Shown here one piece after another: positions 1-12,262 of a stretch of DNA of 64,000 nucleotides (positions within the stretch are counted from its first letter, which is position 1; every line of letters starts with the position of its first letter). The translations under genes and the position numbers were made by a program. Source of the stretch: Annona cherimola (Eukaryota > Streptophyta > Magnoliopsida > Magnoliales > Annonaceae); the NCBI GenBank assembly GCA_030490835.1, contig CM059971.1:50268012-50332011 (forward strand), written 5' to 3'. Under the pieces are notes generated by a model. That model did no database searches. It was not told the origin of the DNA and was given only the letters and a program-made list of their open reading frames with translations.

Positions 1-125
1 GAGAGAGAAAAGAGAAAACGTAAAGAGGAAAAGAATAGATAAAAGAGAGGAGGTAGAGAGAGAAAGAAGAGAGAAAGGGAGGAGAGGAGAGAGAAAAGAA
101 ACAGAATAATAGATAGAATAACAAC
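1..125. repeat. Purine-rich (GA/AAG) low-complexity tract
   Basis: The first ~125 bases are almost only A and G, in irregular GAGA/GGAGA runs. There is no ORF. It is a degenerate GA-rich simple repeat cut by the window edge. The next ~150 bases are AT-rich with no recognisable feature. Confidence 0.7.
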
Positions 126-279
126 TTAAATTAAATCTATACTAGAAAAATAATTAAAAGATTGCAAAAATAAATTTAATCTTTGAAAAAAGTAAAAGAA
201 AATACATTAAATTTAATCTAAAAATTATAAAGTGGGAGATAAATTACTAAATAAAGTAGTAAATATAATCTAAAAATTA

Positions 280-460
280 AAACTATAAAATTAGCAAGTA
301 CGAAATATTGAACACAAACTAATAAATAAAAATTACATTACCCAAAGCAAAGAGCAAATCTCCACCATAGAGCCTTTTATTGCTTCATTGTGTTTGAAAG
401 TGTGTGTCTCACTTGGCTAGAGAATCCCTCTATTTATAGATGGCTAATGGTAGGGGGTTG
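280..460 (-). mobile_element. Possible decayed LTR fragment with TATA box
   Basis: Read on the minus strand, this stretch has a CTATAAATAGAGGG box (near 428-442), then a leader and an AATAAAAGG polyadenylation-like signal (near 375-385), then AT-rich DNA. That order (TATA, short R, poly-A signal) is typical of an LTR. No LTR termini, primer site or coding remnant adjoin it, and it matches none of the other LTRs in the window. It could also be an old host promoter. The call is an inference from this signal order only. Confidence 0.3.
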
Positions 461-466
461 ACAGTT

Positions 467-814
467 GGAACCTGGTTTAATCCACCCGGGTGTACTTCAC
501 TCATTTTTTATTATTTTCTTGAAAATGTTTTTACACAACTGTTAATATAGGTGTATTTAATATCTGTATAAATTTGTACCATTTTTTGAGATATTTTTTC
601 TAATTTTTTAACATCAGTGGTATTTTTAGTAATTTTAAATTACTAAAAATGTCGTTGATTTTAAAAAATAAAAAAAAATTATCTAAAAATATTCAAAATG
701 GTAAAAATTTATACACATGTTAAATACACTTAGATTAACAGTTTCCTGAAAAACTTTTCAAAAAAATTTAAAAAAAATAGGTGAAGTACACCCAGGTTCA
801 TTGAATCAGATCCC
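467..814. mobile_element. Fold-back (long inverted repeat) MITE-like element 1
   Basis: The two halves are imperfect reverse complements along their whole length. The outer arms read GTGTACTTCAC (left, near 490) and GTGAAGTACACCC (right, 781-793). The dyad centre is the near-palindrome TAGTAATTTTAAATTACTA at about 627-645. There is no coding potential. Length (~350 bp), AT-richness and near-complete self-complementarity fit a fold-back MITE. Its target duplication is not clear. A closely related copy lies 40 bp downstream. Confidence 0.7.
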
Positions 815-851
815 TTAATAGTTATTCTTAGATGTGGGATTTTTACTGGGG

Positions 852-1187
852 GCGGATTCAATGCACCCCACTGCAAAACCCATTTTTTTATTTTTTTGAA
901 ATTTTTTTCATAAAATTGTTGATCTAAGTGTATTTAACATGTGTATCAATTTTTACCATTTTTGGAGATTTTTAGAAATTTTTTTAGATTTTTAAAAACT
1001 AGTGGCATTTTAGTAATTTTAAATTACTAAAAACGCCACTGATTTTTAAAAATAAAAAATATCTAAAAATCTCCAAAAATGATAAAAATCAATACATATG
1101 TTAAATACACCTAGATTAATATTTGTGTGAAAAGATTTTCAAAAAAAATTAAAAAACGCGGTTTTGCAGTGGGGTGCATTGAAATTC
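852..1187. mobile_element. Fold-back MITE-like element 2, sister of the previous
   Basis: The arms are reverse complements: CACCCCACTGCAAAACC near 865-881 pairs with GGTTTTGCAGTGGGGTG near 1160-1176. The centre at about 1011-1029 repeats the core TAGTAATTTTAAATTACTA seen in element 1, and the inner arms (TAAATACACYTAGATTAA, CTCCAAAAATG) are shared with it. The outer arms differ in sequence from element 1, so the family keeps its core and varies its tips. No ORF. Confidence 0.75.
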
Positions 1188-2958
1188 CAGTGCATCCTAC
1201 TACATTAAAACAATTTCCTTTTTACATTGCCTTGGAAAGTTGCTTCCTCGATGATACTGCCTGCTTTGGGTTGTGAAATGATGTTACTTGCTTTAGATTT
1301 TCATGGTTGTGTTAATAGTGAATGAAGCTGTTTGCTAGTCATTTGGAGCAGCTTGAATAGTGATATCGTGAACTTTGGCTAACTGTTGGAAATTAATTAG
1401 AGCAAGAGTGTTACTACTGATAGTGGTTCAACCATTTTGGGATGATGGAATGCAATTCGAGAGGAGAGAACAACAAGTGTGATTGTAATTAGGGGTGGGA
1501 ATCGATGAGGGCCGACCCATGACCCACCCTAACCCGACCCTATTTTTGACCAGGGCAGGTAGTGATTTTTACCCAGCAAGGCGGGTCGAGTTGCTGGTTT
1601 AGATTTTTTAAAAAAATTGGGTCGGGTCAGACCTCTCGGTACCACTCTTAACCCACACAACCCTTAGATATAAATACTACTTATTTTAGGAAGAGAGAAA
1701 CCCTAGCCAATGCCCATCCAGTCCTGTCCCCAACGTCGTCCCCAGGTTGTTACCATTTGTCCGCCCCTGCCGGCGTCTAGCCTTGTCGACGAGTCCTTGC
1801 ATTTGTCCACCCCTCCGGCCTGGTTTGTCTACCCCTACAGCTGCGCGGTGCGTGACATGCATTGGCAGGTCGTCTCTTCCATCTCCGATAGCATCTTTTG
1901 TCTCCAGCAGCACCATTTTCAGTTGGATTTGCCCTCTAGTAGGTCGTTTGTGGTAGGTCGTCTCTTTTGATTTTCCCTTACTCCTATTTCCCATTTTTTG
2001 TTGGATTTTAAGTCTTTGTTTTCATTTTTGGCAGCACCATTTTTAGCGGTCGCATTTCTGGCAGCAACCATTTCCGGCAGCAAGCATATCCTATGGCAGC
2101 TATTTCCAACAGTTGTGAGCAAGTAATAATATTAAATTGTGCATGATTTGTCGCATATTTTTTTAAGCTATGAATGATTTATTACTGTGTGTTAGATGAT
2201 TTTTTAAGTTATACATACTTAACGGTAAATGATTTATTGCTGTGAAAATTCATTGTGTTTATATTTTTGATTATCTGTTATTAGAATTATTTTTAAGAGC
2301 AATTAAATTCTTGATTTTATGATTAATGTGTTATAATAGAAATAGAGTATTTAAATTTGATGTGTTGGACAAGTATTTGTAGTTCATTTGTGTTTGTTGA
2401 ACTTAAAACTTTTCTTTGATAGTGGATAAATAACTTATGCTATTAGCGAAATTAGTTGTGATTTTTATTTTTTTGGAGCATATATGTGTTACCAATTATA
2501 GTGGAAAATATTGTTGGATAAGGTCTTGTTTTATTGATTGCATTTGTACAGGTGTTATTCAGGTTATGCTTTCTATGAGATTTCGAAATAACGTAGAAAT
2601 TATTATCAATGTTCTTTTCACTTTTAAGGTGTAATTGTTATGATTTTAGGTATTTAAGTAATTTTCATTTTAATTCCAAATGTAACATCCATATTATTTT
2701 TGTTGAAGGTGAATTATAAAAGATATTAAATGAGTTCGAGATAAATGAGTTCTTCAAGTTGTGAATAGAATTATGAACGAGGTATGTTTCATTAACTTAT
2801 TTTAATATTCATTTTTCATTTAAGTAATGATACAGTAATAGGATGAAGTATGCAATATTAAATTTAGAACATATATGCTTTTATACTTGATAAGTTCGTA
2901 AATTTTTAAAACCATCTTACTTGACCCGCATTTTTAGCCCAACCTATTAACTCGATAT
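1188..2958. other. Unidentified insertion with CCGACCC-rich start
   Basis: No gene is recognised. From 1489 (TAGGGGTGGGAAT) a run of GACCCACCCTAACCCGACCC motifs follows, a composition often seen at ends of plant hAT-like elements. Near 2920-2945 the opposite flank carries TTGACCCGC and AGCCCAACC. At 1690-1960 the DNA is GC-richer and starts with AACCCTAGCC, like a plant 5' UTR or first exon. The remainder (2120-2900) is AT-rich and intron-like. Short open frames in 1710-1970 have no family signature. From about 2958 the sequence becomes long-LTR DNA also found near 23479. A clear pair of terminal inverted repeats is not seen. Confidence 0.3.
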
Positions 2959-5900
2959 TAATAGGAATGACCATCCTTAAATAACTTGGAAATAATTTCA
3001 TAAAATAATTGTACAATGGTTCAAACATTTAGAACATCATAAACAATCATTTTATCATCTTTTGATAAAACAAAAATTATTTAGAAAGCTGCTTGCTTAC
3101 TTGCTTCGTCTTAGCTTTTCGTATCGCTTATCTCTTTGTCTTTGCCTATACATATAAGAATGACATTGCATTCATAACATTTTCATTTGGTTGCTTAGTT
3201 TTCCAACCCATAATCTATTAACATACATAACCCACTTGAATTCCAAGTCGGGTATACATACATCGCACTCACTTGTGTATCATACCATCCATTCCATATT
3301 GTGTTTTAAACCCATATTTAGGGTAAACACATATTAATCATTCATTAACCAACATATGGGGATTTATATTACCCATTTATCATTTTTCATCTATTTTCCA
3401 CATTTTCTACGTCCATGCTCATTCTAAGCACATAAGTGATGTTTTAAGCTTCATAAATAAATCTCAACATTTGAGATAATTCAAAAATCATCCATACAGA
3501 AACTTACTTATGAATTTCATCACATATTCATGCGTATTTTTCATTTTAGCAACTTCACATAAATCATATATCATCAATTCATGCTTAGCCTTCCACATAC
3601 ACCCATCTTACAACACATAACTTGGGTGTTTCTTAAAATTTCTCAAGTCAGAAACTTGTGTCCTTATTCAGCATGATTAAACCCCTTAATTAAAATTTAA
3701 TTTAGGTTCTAATTTCAGATTTTCAATCCATTTATCACTGGGTTCCAAAACAACCATGTTAGGACCGTTTTTCATCCTTTCAATGCCTCTTTCAAGACTT
3801 AAATCTTAACTGATTTTTAAGTCATAATTTTCAAAAACTAAACATGCTTTTCTTAACCCAAATTTAGGATATAATCACATATTTAAAATCCATAAGTTAG
3901 TTGCTTCCAAAACAGCAACATCTTAAGCATGTAGGGTATCCATTTTGACCTGTTTTGACGTGTCTAAACATAAGTCCTTAAAAAATCAGTTTTAGAGCAA
4001 ATCTTTCCAAGCCCTTTTGGACACTCAAAGTACCTTAATCCCAGGATAATTTACCCTCCATAACATCCATAAATCATTTGTTTATAAACAACAACAAAAA
4101 TCACATGTAGTGTACCCGTTTTGGCCCTCATTTGGACATTCCATACATATACCCTAAAAAAATAGATTTAGGGAAAACTCATCTAGCCCCCTTAGATCAT
4201 CCAAAGGGTCCTTTATTTAGGGTAATTTACCCTACAATTCATCCATAAACCATTTAAGTACTTTTTGTATCATCTTTAACTCAAAAATGGAAAAATTGGG
4301 CATTACTTGAAACCCTAAGTTCCATTTTTGCTAAAATTATTAACAAATGCTCAAATCAACATATATATTCTAAAAGAACATGAATTATATCCAAATATTC
4401 ATGCTTTAATCATACAGAAACTTGTTTTAGGGTTTTGAGAATTTTAAGTTAGATTTCATCTCAAAATTCAACCCTAACTTCCCTTTTCACTCTCTTGAAC
4501 TCTTGATATCATTTAAATCTTTCAAAAATCATTCAATACCATTATCAAGGCATCATAACTCATCCTTTAAGATTTCTTTATGAACTATGTTCATGGCTCA
4601 TGATTTGAGAGAAGAAACTTAGGTTTCAAGAATCCAAAACTCAATCCATACTTACTTGAATCTAAGCAACTTTAATTCCAAACTTTCCCAACTTGGATTT
4701 CTTTCTTTCTTCCCTTTTTTTCTTCTCTTTTTCCCCTCTTTTCCCCCTCTTTTCCTTGCTGTTTTGGGTCATGCAGGGCTGCCTTGCTTGGAGGATTTTT
4801 CCCCTCAAGATTTTTCTCTCTCTAACCCTCTTGAAACATCCCCATGGAAGCCTCTTTTATACCCTTCATTTTCCACATTTTTGGGCTCACTTGCCACATA
4901 ATTTGGGGGGTAATTTAGTGCCCTTTTATCCCTTTGATGTGTTGGCTAATTCTCATCCAAGTAAAATATGCAATTATCCCATTTTAGAAATTCCAAATCC
5001 AAGCTCTTAAATGAGCTCCCTAGCTCCCTTAGGTTTAGCGTCCACATGGCCTGCTTGGAAGAGTTTTCTTGGTCACCAAGTCACTCCCATTTATGTGCAT
5101 TTACATGTCCTTTCTTCCTTAGCTTTGCTAGGTTTTGACTTTGATAAATAAAAAATCAAAAAATCAAGTAGAGCCCCCCCTTGGATGTCTCCTCCATGTG
5201 CCACCTCCATGGCCTCTCTTAGCTAGCTCATTAGCCTCTTAAACCATGCATTTATCCACTTGAATTTTCAAGGATTTTAGCCCTTAAAGTCATCCAAAAA
5301 ATTTAGCCCAAAGCACCATCTTTTGACACCTGTCATGGGCATTAAACCAAATCATTAAACCACTTGCTTTAACATAAATGCTATGGTACTCTAGGGTGCA
5401 CAAGTCAATGCTAGGAACCTTTTTTTGATTAAGAACTTTTTCATGGTAATTAGCTTAATCCAATCCACTCATACCATATATTTCATAATTTTATTCAATC
5501 ATTTCAAATTTCATCTCAAACCGACATTTTTACGTCAAGTTATGAACCTTTGACAATAACCTTACAGTGTGAGGTTAAAAATAAATAATTATTGCCTTAA
5601 TCCTATCACCTGTGCTTTAATCCAATCCATACATAAGGTTGAGCCCAAAATCATGAGTTTACCTTTCAAATTTCATCTCATTTCGCGTTATAGGAGTCAA
5701 GTTATGAATTTTCTACGATTTCCAACATTATTCCATAATTTCTATTTTAATCTCCATTAATTAAATCATGAAAAATTAAAATAAACATTCATGCCACATT
5801 AGCATATCCCAATCCTCATTAAGCCCCTTTTGTCATCTTTGACTTACATTGGGCTTTGGCGATTAATCTTAATCACCATTCTTAATTGCAAAATACCATT

Positions 5901-5986
5901 AAATCATACAAGTCATAAATCATCTATAATTCATTTAAATAACACATGTGTCATATTTATAAACCTACTTAGGTCTGGGTATCACA
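2959..5986 (-). mobile_element. Long Ty3/gypsy-type LTR fragment S1
   Basis: This stretch resembles, in order, the final ~3 kb of the long LTR ending at 52840. Shared landmarks are GCTTGCTTAC, 'GGGTAAACNCATAT', 'TGCTCATTCTAAGCAC', repeated 'CCAAAGGGTCC..AGGGTAATTTACCC' blocks, and the terminus CTTAGGTCTGGGTATCACA. On the minus strand it would begin TGTGATACCC and carry a TATAAAAG box at 4854-4861, so the LTR probably points left. Its other end is replaced by unrelated DNA at about 2958. No gag or pol adjoins it. Open frames inside (for example 4656-5010) are pyrimidine-rich and not credible genes. Confidence 0.65.
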
Positions 5987-6138
5987 TGTTGGTTACACAA
6001 TACTTCATAAGAATGACATTTCTTTCATAACATTGCAAGCACAAGGTAAAATATCCATTCAAGTCAAGTCATAAATATATAGAAATGATATAATTTTAAT
6101 TCAATTCATACATTCTACCTAACCCCAAAAGTAACCTT

Positions 6139-6177
<39 letters not shown>

Positions 6178-6190
6178 TTTTGCCAAAACA
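5987..6190. other. LTR-like debris ending in the copia B truncation
   Basis: After the S1 terminus, 'AAGAATGACATTTCTTTCATAACATT' repeats a piece found inside S1 near 3151, so this looks like a second, rearranged scrap of the same LTR family. It ends at the TC microsatellite, right where copia B is truncated. Confidence 0.4.
6141..6174. repeat. (TC)17 microsatellite
   Basis: An uninterrupted TC dinucleotide run of 34 bases at the boundary between long-LTR debris on the left and the truncated 3' side of copia B on the right. It may mark the rearrangement point. Confidence 0.95.
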
Positions 6191-7816
6191 TCAAAAAAGT
6201 AGGTATGGGAAGCGAGATTTGTGAAATTGAAAAACAGAGATGGGGTAGGCAATAAGATGAGGCGGAGGTATAGGACGAGTACAGGCTAAGGAGAATGGGG
6301 ATGATGGAGTCTGAACGGTGGGTTCAGCTCGGACAGATTCACCCCAATAAGGATCAAAGTCAGGTAGGCTTGGAATAGGCCAGCCACGGCGACTACCCGG
6401 GGCAAGTTGATATTTGATAGCCGTCAATTCCTAATCCAATTTGTCCTGCCATCCATACATTTCCATAAATGAAATGTTGATTGCTCCCAATTCTTGAGAA
6501 ATGCAGCTCTCCATGTGTTGTAGATACTCCAAAATTGCCTTGGAGGTAGACGATTGATCCGGGGAGTGGGCAAAGCGATCGGTTGCCCGCAATCCATGAG
6601 GGGAACATGATCCATGAGACACAGGTGAGGCGGGAGCTGGAGGAGCAGGAGGAGCAGGAGGTGGAGATGGAATGGGATCACGATGGGGCAGATCCTCCCC
6701 CTAAGGATGAGCTTCCTCAGCTTCTCGTTGAGCAGAGATGTCTTCAAACTCATTTCCATTCGTTCCTGTAATCAATCAGCTCGAAATGCCTCCAAGTCGA
6801 TCTTCATCCGGGTCAACAGGGCACGATTGATAGCGTTGGTGGGTTTTAGCACCTCATAGGGCTCGCCATCCAAATCAACATGATAATAGGCTAAGATCTT
6901 TGTGATCCATGATAATAGGCCCATTGGGTTCTCCTTCTTTAGTTCAAGGGCCTCCAGAAATAGTTTTAGAAGACAGACTTTGACCCGATTGGCTACTTCC
7001 ATAAGATTTCGGCCTCTTGAGAATTGAGTTGATTTCGGCCTCCTCCTTTAAGGTAGATATAGTGGGCGATGAGTAGCTGTAGGACCTGCAGTCTTGGAGA
7101 TAGATCCATATAGTACAGAAACTTGATACCTAGATGGTATTTGTTGCTATTTATTAACTGATTACACATCTGGGTAAGTGTCAAGTCATCTAGAAGGGGT
7201 TCATCATCTCTAGGTACTCCTAGAATGTTGGCCACTAGATCAACCACAGTTCTCTTACTTATTCGATGTCCGAGCCCTAGGTTTATTTCCACCCATTTCA
7301 CGTAGGTGTTTAGACACTCCTGATCACATATGTAATAGAACAGCCTAGTTAAATTAGGATATATCTTGTCGTCTTCTTTCAGTAGCCCAGTCCAACCTTG
7401 ATAATCCAATAGTTCCTCAATTCCAAACTCATATTCATTTGGGAACTTGAAATCTATGATTTTGGGCAAAAAGGTCTTCCTCTCATAAAAATGTCTATAA
7501 AATCGACTATGTTGTCGTTTAGTTCTAAAATAGTCGGTTGGCATTTTAAGGACTTGGCCCCTTTGAGTGGAAGTTTCCTTTCTCTTTCCACCCATGTCTG
7601 AGCTATCACTAGGTTCAAGATTCGCTTCTTCTCTGGGTGCCGAGATGGATGGATTACCTTCGTGAAACCGAACCTGACGGTCTGTGAAGGTTGTAACCTC
7701 TTCTTGGTCTCACTTGGATGGTTTTGTTGCCGACGAGGCACATCCTCCCCCGTATGTGATTTAGACGGTCTAGAAACGGGAAGTATGGATGGTTTTGATA
7801 CAGCTTTTGGTACCAT
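6191..7816 (-). pseudogene. Broken PF20167-like ORF of copia element B
   Basis: Role unknown. It is the homologue of the better preserved ORF at 12722-14317 and sits in the same place, between pol and the missing 3' LTR, which is the env-like position of Sireviruses. It starts MVPKAVSKP at 7816. The conserved core (6993-7595) reads HSRFYRHFYERKTFLPKIIDF, then GWTGLL, then LRY/YMDLSPRLQVLQLLIAH, then a KGGGRN box. The core continues in another frame at 6772-7002 (ANRVKV..KLFLEAL..ITKIL..DLDGEPYEVL). At least two frameshifts break it: one near 7002, where a single base is missing relative to the A copy, and one before 7595. It ends next to the TC repeat. The block order resembles the plant PF20167 domain; that is inference by eye. 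Confidence 0.65.
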
Positions 7817-8115
7817 GGGTTCCAAGATTAATGGATCTTTGAAAGTTTAGATGGACGTTGAGATTCAGGTGAAGAGGAAATATTTCTCTTGAGAGGAATA
7901 GGGGAGAAATGAGAGGAGAATGAGATAGAAATGAGAGGGAAGTCGAATTTCTTCCTTTTGTAGGAGGGCAGCCGAATCGTCGGCTCGCGGAGTCGACTTC
8001 GAACCCTTGTCGGGTTCAAAGTCGACTTGGCTTCTCTGACCCAAGTTTCAAATTTGCATTTTGTTTTCTACTCCCCTTTTTTTAGTTGCGTAGTTTTCAC
8101 AGAAATATTTCTAAT
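7817..8115 (-). other. Spacer between pol and downstream ORF of copia B
   Basis: Non-coding. On the minus strand it runs from the pol stop to the downstream ATG. It contains two GTCGAC units (about 7991-8030) like those in the copia LTRs, then a pyrimidine-rich leader just before the ATG. The same layout is found in copia A at 14318-14831. Confidence 0.5.
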
Positions 8116-10772
8116 TTATGAGTCAATATCAATCATACCCATGTCGTTTCTAATTTTGTAAAATGATTCCTTTGCTAATGGTTTTGTAAAAATATCAATA
8201 ATTTGATCCTCTGTTTTAACATATGCTAGACAAATATCATGGTTTTCAACATGTTCTCTAATAAAATGATGTCTCTCATCTATATATTTGGTTCTAGAGT
8301 GCAATATGGGATTTTTTGTTAAGCATATTGCACTTGTATTGTCACATCTAATCGATATATCTTTCTATTCAATCTCATAGTGTTTAAGTTGTTGTTTCAT
8401 CCAAAATAGTTAGACACAACAACTCCCAGCGGCAATATATTCGGCTTCCGCAATAGATAGAGCAATACTTATTTGTTTTCTTGAAAATCATGAAACCATC
8501 ATGTTTCCAAAAAAAATTGACATGTCCCACTAGTAGGGCTTTTTCTATCTACCTTGTAACCGGAAAAATCCGAATCCAAGTAGCTGATTAGATCAAATGT
8601 TGAACCCTTAAAGATACCATAGCCCTAGATTAGTAATATTAATCAAATACCTAAAAATTTCTTTTACAGCTATTAAATGTGATTCTTTGGGACATGATTG
8701 AAATCTAGAACACATGTAAACACTGAACAAAATATCTGGTCTAGGTGCAGTCAAATATAACAAAGATCTTATCATGCTTCTATACAACTTTTGTTCAACT
8801 AATTTACCTTTTTCATCCTTATCAATTTTGATGGTTGAGCTCATAGGTGTTTTTGCCCCTTTGTCGTTTTGCATTCCAAACTTCTTGAGCATTTCTTTGA
8901 CATATTTGGACTAATTTATGAAGATGCCTTCACTTAGTTGCTTAATTTGCAGCTCAAGAAAGAAATTTAGTTCGCCCATCATGCTCATTTCAAATTCATT
9001 CTACGTAATCTCATAAAATTCTTGACATAGAGTTTCATTAGTAGCACCAAATATAATATCATCCACATAAATTTAAATAATCAATGTATCTTTTCCTTTG
9101 TATTTGATAAATAATGTGGTATCAGCCTTTCCTTTTTGAAAATCATAATCAATCAAGAATTTGCTTAACCTTTCATATCATGCTCTTGGAGCTTATTTTA
9201 ATCCATACAAAGCTTTGGTTAACTTAAAAACAAATTTGGATTGATCTTTCTTTTCAAAACCAGGAGGTTGTTCAACATATGCCTCCTCGTTTATGAATCC
9301 ATTCAAAAATGCACTTTTTACATCCATTTGAAACAGTTTTAAATCCATGTGAGATGCAAAGGCTAGTAGAATGTGTATGGCTTTTAATCTAGCTACTAGA
9401 GCATATGATTCCTCAAAATTAATTCTTTCTTTTTGGGAATACCCTTTGGCCATAAGCCTGACTTTGTTTCTCACCACGAGTCCACTTTCATCTAGTTTGT
9501 TCCTGAAAACTCATTTGGTATCAATAACTGTGCAATCATTGGGTCTAAGAACTAGGTGTCATACTTGATTTCTCTTGAATTGGTTTAGCTCTTCATGCAT
9601 TGCTAAAATCCAATTTTCGTCATTAATAGCTTGATTAATTGAATTTGGCTCTATTTTGGATACAAAAGCAAAATATCCACATATATTATGTCTAGATTCT
9701 CTTGTTCTTACCCCTTCATATATGTTGCCAATTACTTGTTCAATTGAATAGTCATTTTTGAATTTCAAATCCTTTGGAGGTTTGTAAGAATTATTACCTT
9801 CCCTTACCTTTTCGTCCAAGGATTGCTCTTACTTTGTTTCCAATTCTCCTTATTGTTCCATTCGTGGCTTTTTAGGGTTCTTTAACATATCATCTACATC
9901 ACTTAGCTCATCCTCCTTTTTGGGATTAGGATTAAATTCATCAAATACAACATGTATTGATTTTTCTACTACTTTATTTCTTTTGTTAAAAACTCTATAT
10001 GCTTTGCTATTTGATGAATATCCAAGAAATATTACCTCATCACTTTTGGCATTTAATTTTTCTAAGTTTCTTTTTCCATTATTCAATACATAGCAAGTAC
10101 AACCAAAAGCATGAAAGTATGAAATATTTGATTTTCTACCTTTCCATAGTTCATATGGAGTCTTTTTCAATATTGCTCTAATGGTAACTCGATTTAGTAC
10201 ATGGCATGCTGTACTTACAGCTTCTCCCCAAAATTTTTTGGATAATTTACTTTTATTTGGCATAGTTCTAGCAATCTCTAGTATTGTTCTATTTTTTTCA
10301 TTTATCCTGTTTTGTTAAGGAGTCCTTGGTGTAGAAAATGTATGATGAATTCATTTTTCATTATGAAATTCTATAAATCGTTTGTTTTCAAGTTCACCAC
10401 CATGATCACTTCTAATGGATATGATCATATTTTGCTTTTCATTTTGCACCAAGTTTGAGAAAGTAACAAACATTGAGAAAGCTTCATCTTTGCTAGCTAA
10501 AAGTATTATCCATGTAAATCTTGAAAAATCATCAACAATGACAAAAATATACTTTTTCCCTCCAAGAGTCAAGATGTCAGATGACCCATACAGTTCCATA
10601 TGTAATAGTTCAAGTGGCCTAGTCGTTGAGATTTTCTTTTTAGAGGAAAATGACATTTTAGGCTACTTGGATAGTTAGCATGTCTTGCGAATTTTATCTT
10701 TGTCATATTTAAGCTTTGGTAATCTTTCTAATAGGCTCTTTTTTCATAAAGCCTTAATGTTTGACATATTTA
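8116..10772 (-). pseudogene. pol: Decayed copia pol (integrase, RT, RNase H) of element B
   Basis: Reading leftwards: the integrase core (10351-10656, PLELLHMELYGSSDI and RSDHGGELENKRF), integrase C-terminal part (9850-10263, [34 protein letters not shown]), linker (9559-9819), RT (9193-9477, [10 protein letters not shown]), later RT (8608-8892, SLLYLTAPRPDILFS) and RNase H end (8116-8304, [30 protein letters not shown]). Numerous stops and frameshifts separate these blocks. The 5' part (zinc-binding integrase start, protease, gag) is absent because the copia A LTR cuts in at 10773, right after the HINM-type position. It is the most decayed copia copy here and so probably an old host for later insertions. 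Confidence 0.85.
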
Positions 10773-11403
10773 TGTTGGTCCCGAGTTAATGGCAAAACCC
10801 AAGAGGGGAGGGGTGAATTGGGTATTTAAAAACTTATAACTTAAACAGAAACTTAACCCCGGATTAATCCAGTCCCCTTAATGAAGAATCGTAATGGAAA
10901 GCAATATAATGTAAAGAGCAGATAAATAAATCAAATACGCAGGATTTTTATAGTGGTTCAGGCAACCTCCCTACTCCACTCTTCCAAGCTCACACTCCTT
11001 GTGACTTGGGTTCCACTATTGTATTCTCAATACAATTAGAGCCACTGCTCTCTTCTAGATTCCAGCTCTAGGTGGCATCAACAAAACACAGCACAAGTAG
11101 GTGATGAGTCACACTCCAATCACACACTACTTTGCTTATACTTGATCTTAGTTCCTCAAACTAAATCAAGTTTAACACATACAATAGAAAGAATAGGAAA
11201 ACTACACTTTACAGATGTGTAGCAGCAATTAGGCGCATAGAAGAACTTGAAGAGTTGGCTTTGAAGATTCTGAAATGAAGCTCTTGCAGTTTGAAGTAGA
11301 GTTCTTCTTCTTTGAGTGACTTGATCTCTTTTTGAGCTCTTGAATGTAGTAGTTAAGCACACTTAATGATTCTCTCCGCTCTTTCCTCGTCCATCTTGAA
11401 TGC

Positions 11404-11411
11404 TATTTATA
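11404..11411 (-). promoter_or_regulatory. TATA box in copia A LTR
   Basis: TATAAATA on the minus strand inside a block (CTCCAAAATTATAAATAGC) conserved in the C and D LTRs. It is the likely core promoter of the LTR. Confidence 0.7.
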
Positions 11412-11496
11412 ATTTTGGAGGGAATCCGAACGTTAGAGGGTAGGTGGCGCACATTTAATGCGCCAACGTTCAAATAAATTCCTACCGTTGTGACCC

Positions 11497-12262
11497 AAGT
11501 CGCATGTGGAGTCGACTTGGCCTGCGACTTGGCTTCCAAGTCGCACCTGGAGTCGACCTCGTGTGCGACTCCAGTTCTTCAGAGTTCCAAGTCCGAGTCT
11601 GGGTCAACATGGCCTTCAGTCTTCAACTCAAGTCGATCCTGGAGTCGACTTGGGTTGTGACTTGGCTTGGTCCTTTGCAAAAACACCTTGATCCTCTTGA
11701 ACTGTCTTGAATCTTTGTAAAATTGGTCTTCATGACTTGGGTATTGCTTTATTTGGAATAAGCTTGAAACTTAGCTTTGGACTTGATAGACTTGATTTGA
11801 ACTTTGAATATGCATCTTAGCTTTTGATCTTCAAGAAACTTTAGTTGCTTTTTGAGAATGAACTTTGCATCCTATTTGGATTTGATAAATTCCAAATGGA
11901 TTCTTGAAATAAGCTTGAAACTTCAATCTTCAAGTCTGAACTCCTCAAGTCGTAGTTGGAGTCGACCTCGTCTGCGACTTCACCCAAGTCGCACCCGAAG
12001 TCGACTTCGCCTGCGACTTCGTCATGTTCGTTTCCACTTTTCAGCTCTGGATACCTGAAGTCGATGCTGGAGTCGACTTCGTCTGCGACTTGGTTTCCTA
12101 AGTCGCACCTGGAGTCGACTTGGCCTGCGACTTCATTTGCTTGTTTTCTATTTTCAATGCTATCCACCTTTTGCCATTTGAAGTCGCTTGTGAAGTCGAC
12201 TTAGGTATCGACTTCACCCCAAGTCGAAGTCCAAGTCGACTTGGTAATCGACTTGACTTCTT
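11497..12262 (-). repeat. GTCGAC-dyad arrays in copia A LTR
   Basis: Two clusters (about 11497-11670 and 11945-12262) of CpG-rich modules. A typical module is AAGTCGCA, a short spacer, AAGTCGACTCC, then TGCGACTT, so arms AAGTCGCA/TGCGACTT flank the palindrome AGTCGACT. The same array is found in the C, D and E LTRs. Open frames rich in Ser-Arg-Leu repeats in this stretch are by-products of the repeat. Confidence 0.85.

Noticed and set aside
4656..5010. Hydrophobic small protein with Phe/Leu-rich start
   Set aside because: Encoded by a TC/TTTC-rich tract inside the S1 LTR; the matching segment of S3 does not keep the frame.
6141..6174. Possible promoter or GAGA-factor site at the TC run
   Set aside because: Perfect dinucleotide repeat at a truncation border with no gene downstream; a simple microsatellite is sufficient.
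11504..12204. Open frames on both strands with Ser-Arg-Leu or Val-Asp-Ser repeats over copia LTRs (also 20269-21008, 54966-55163, 55475-55906, 58320-59122)
   Set aside because: They are read-through of GTCGAC/AAGTCGC repeats in several frames at once; no start context, family or conserved single frame.
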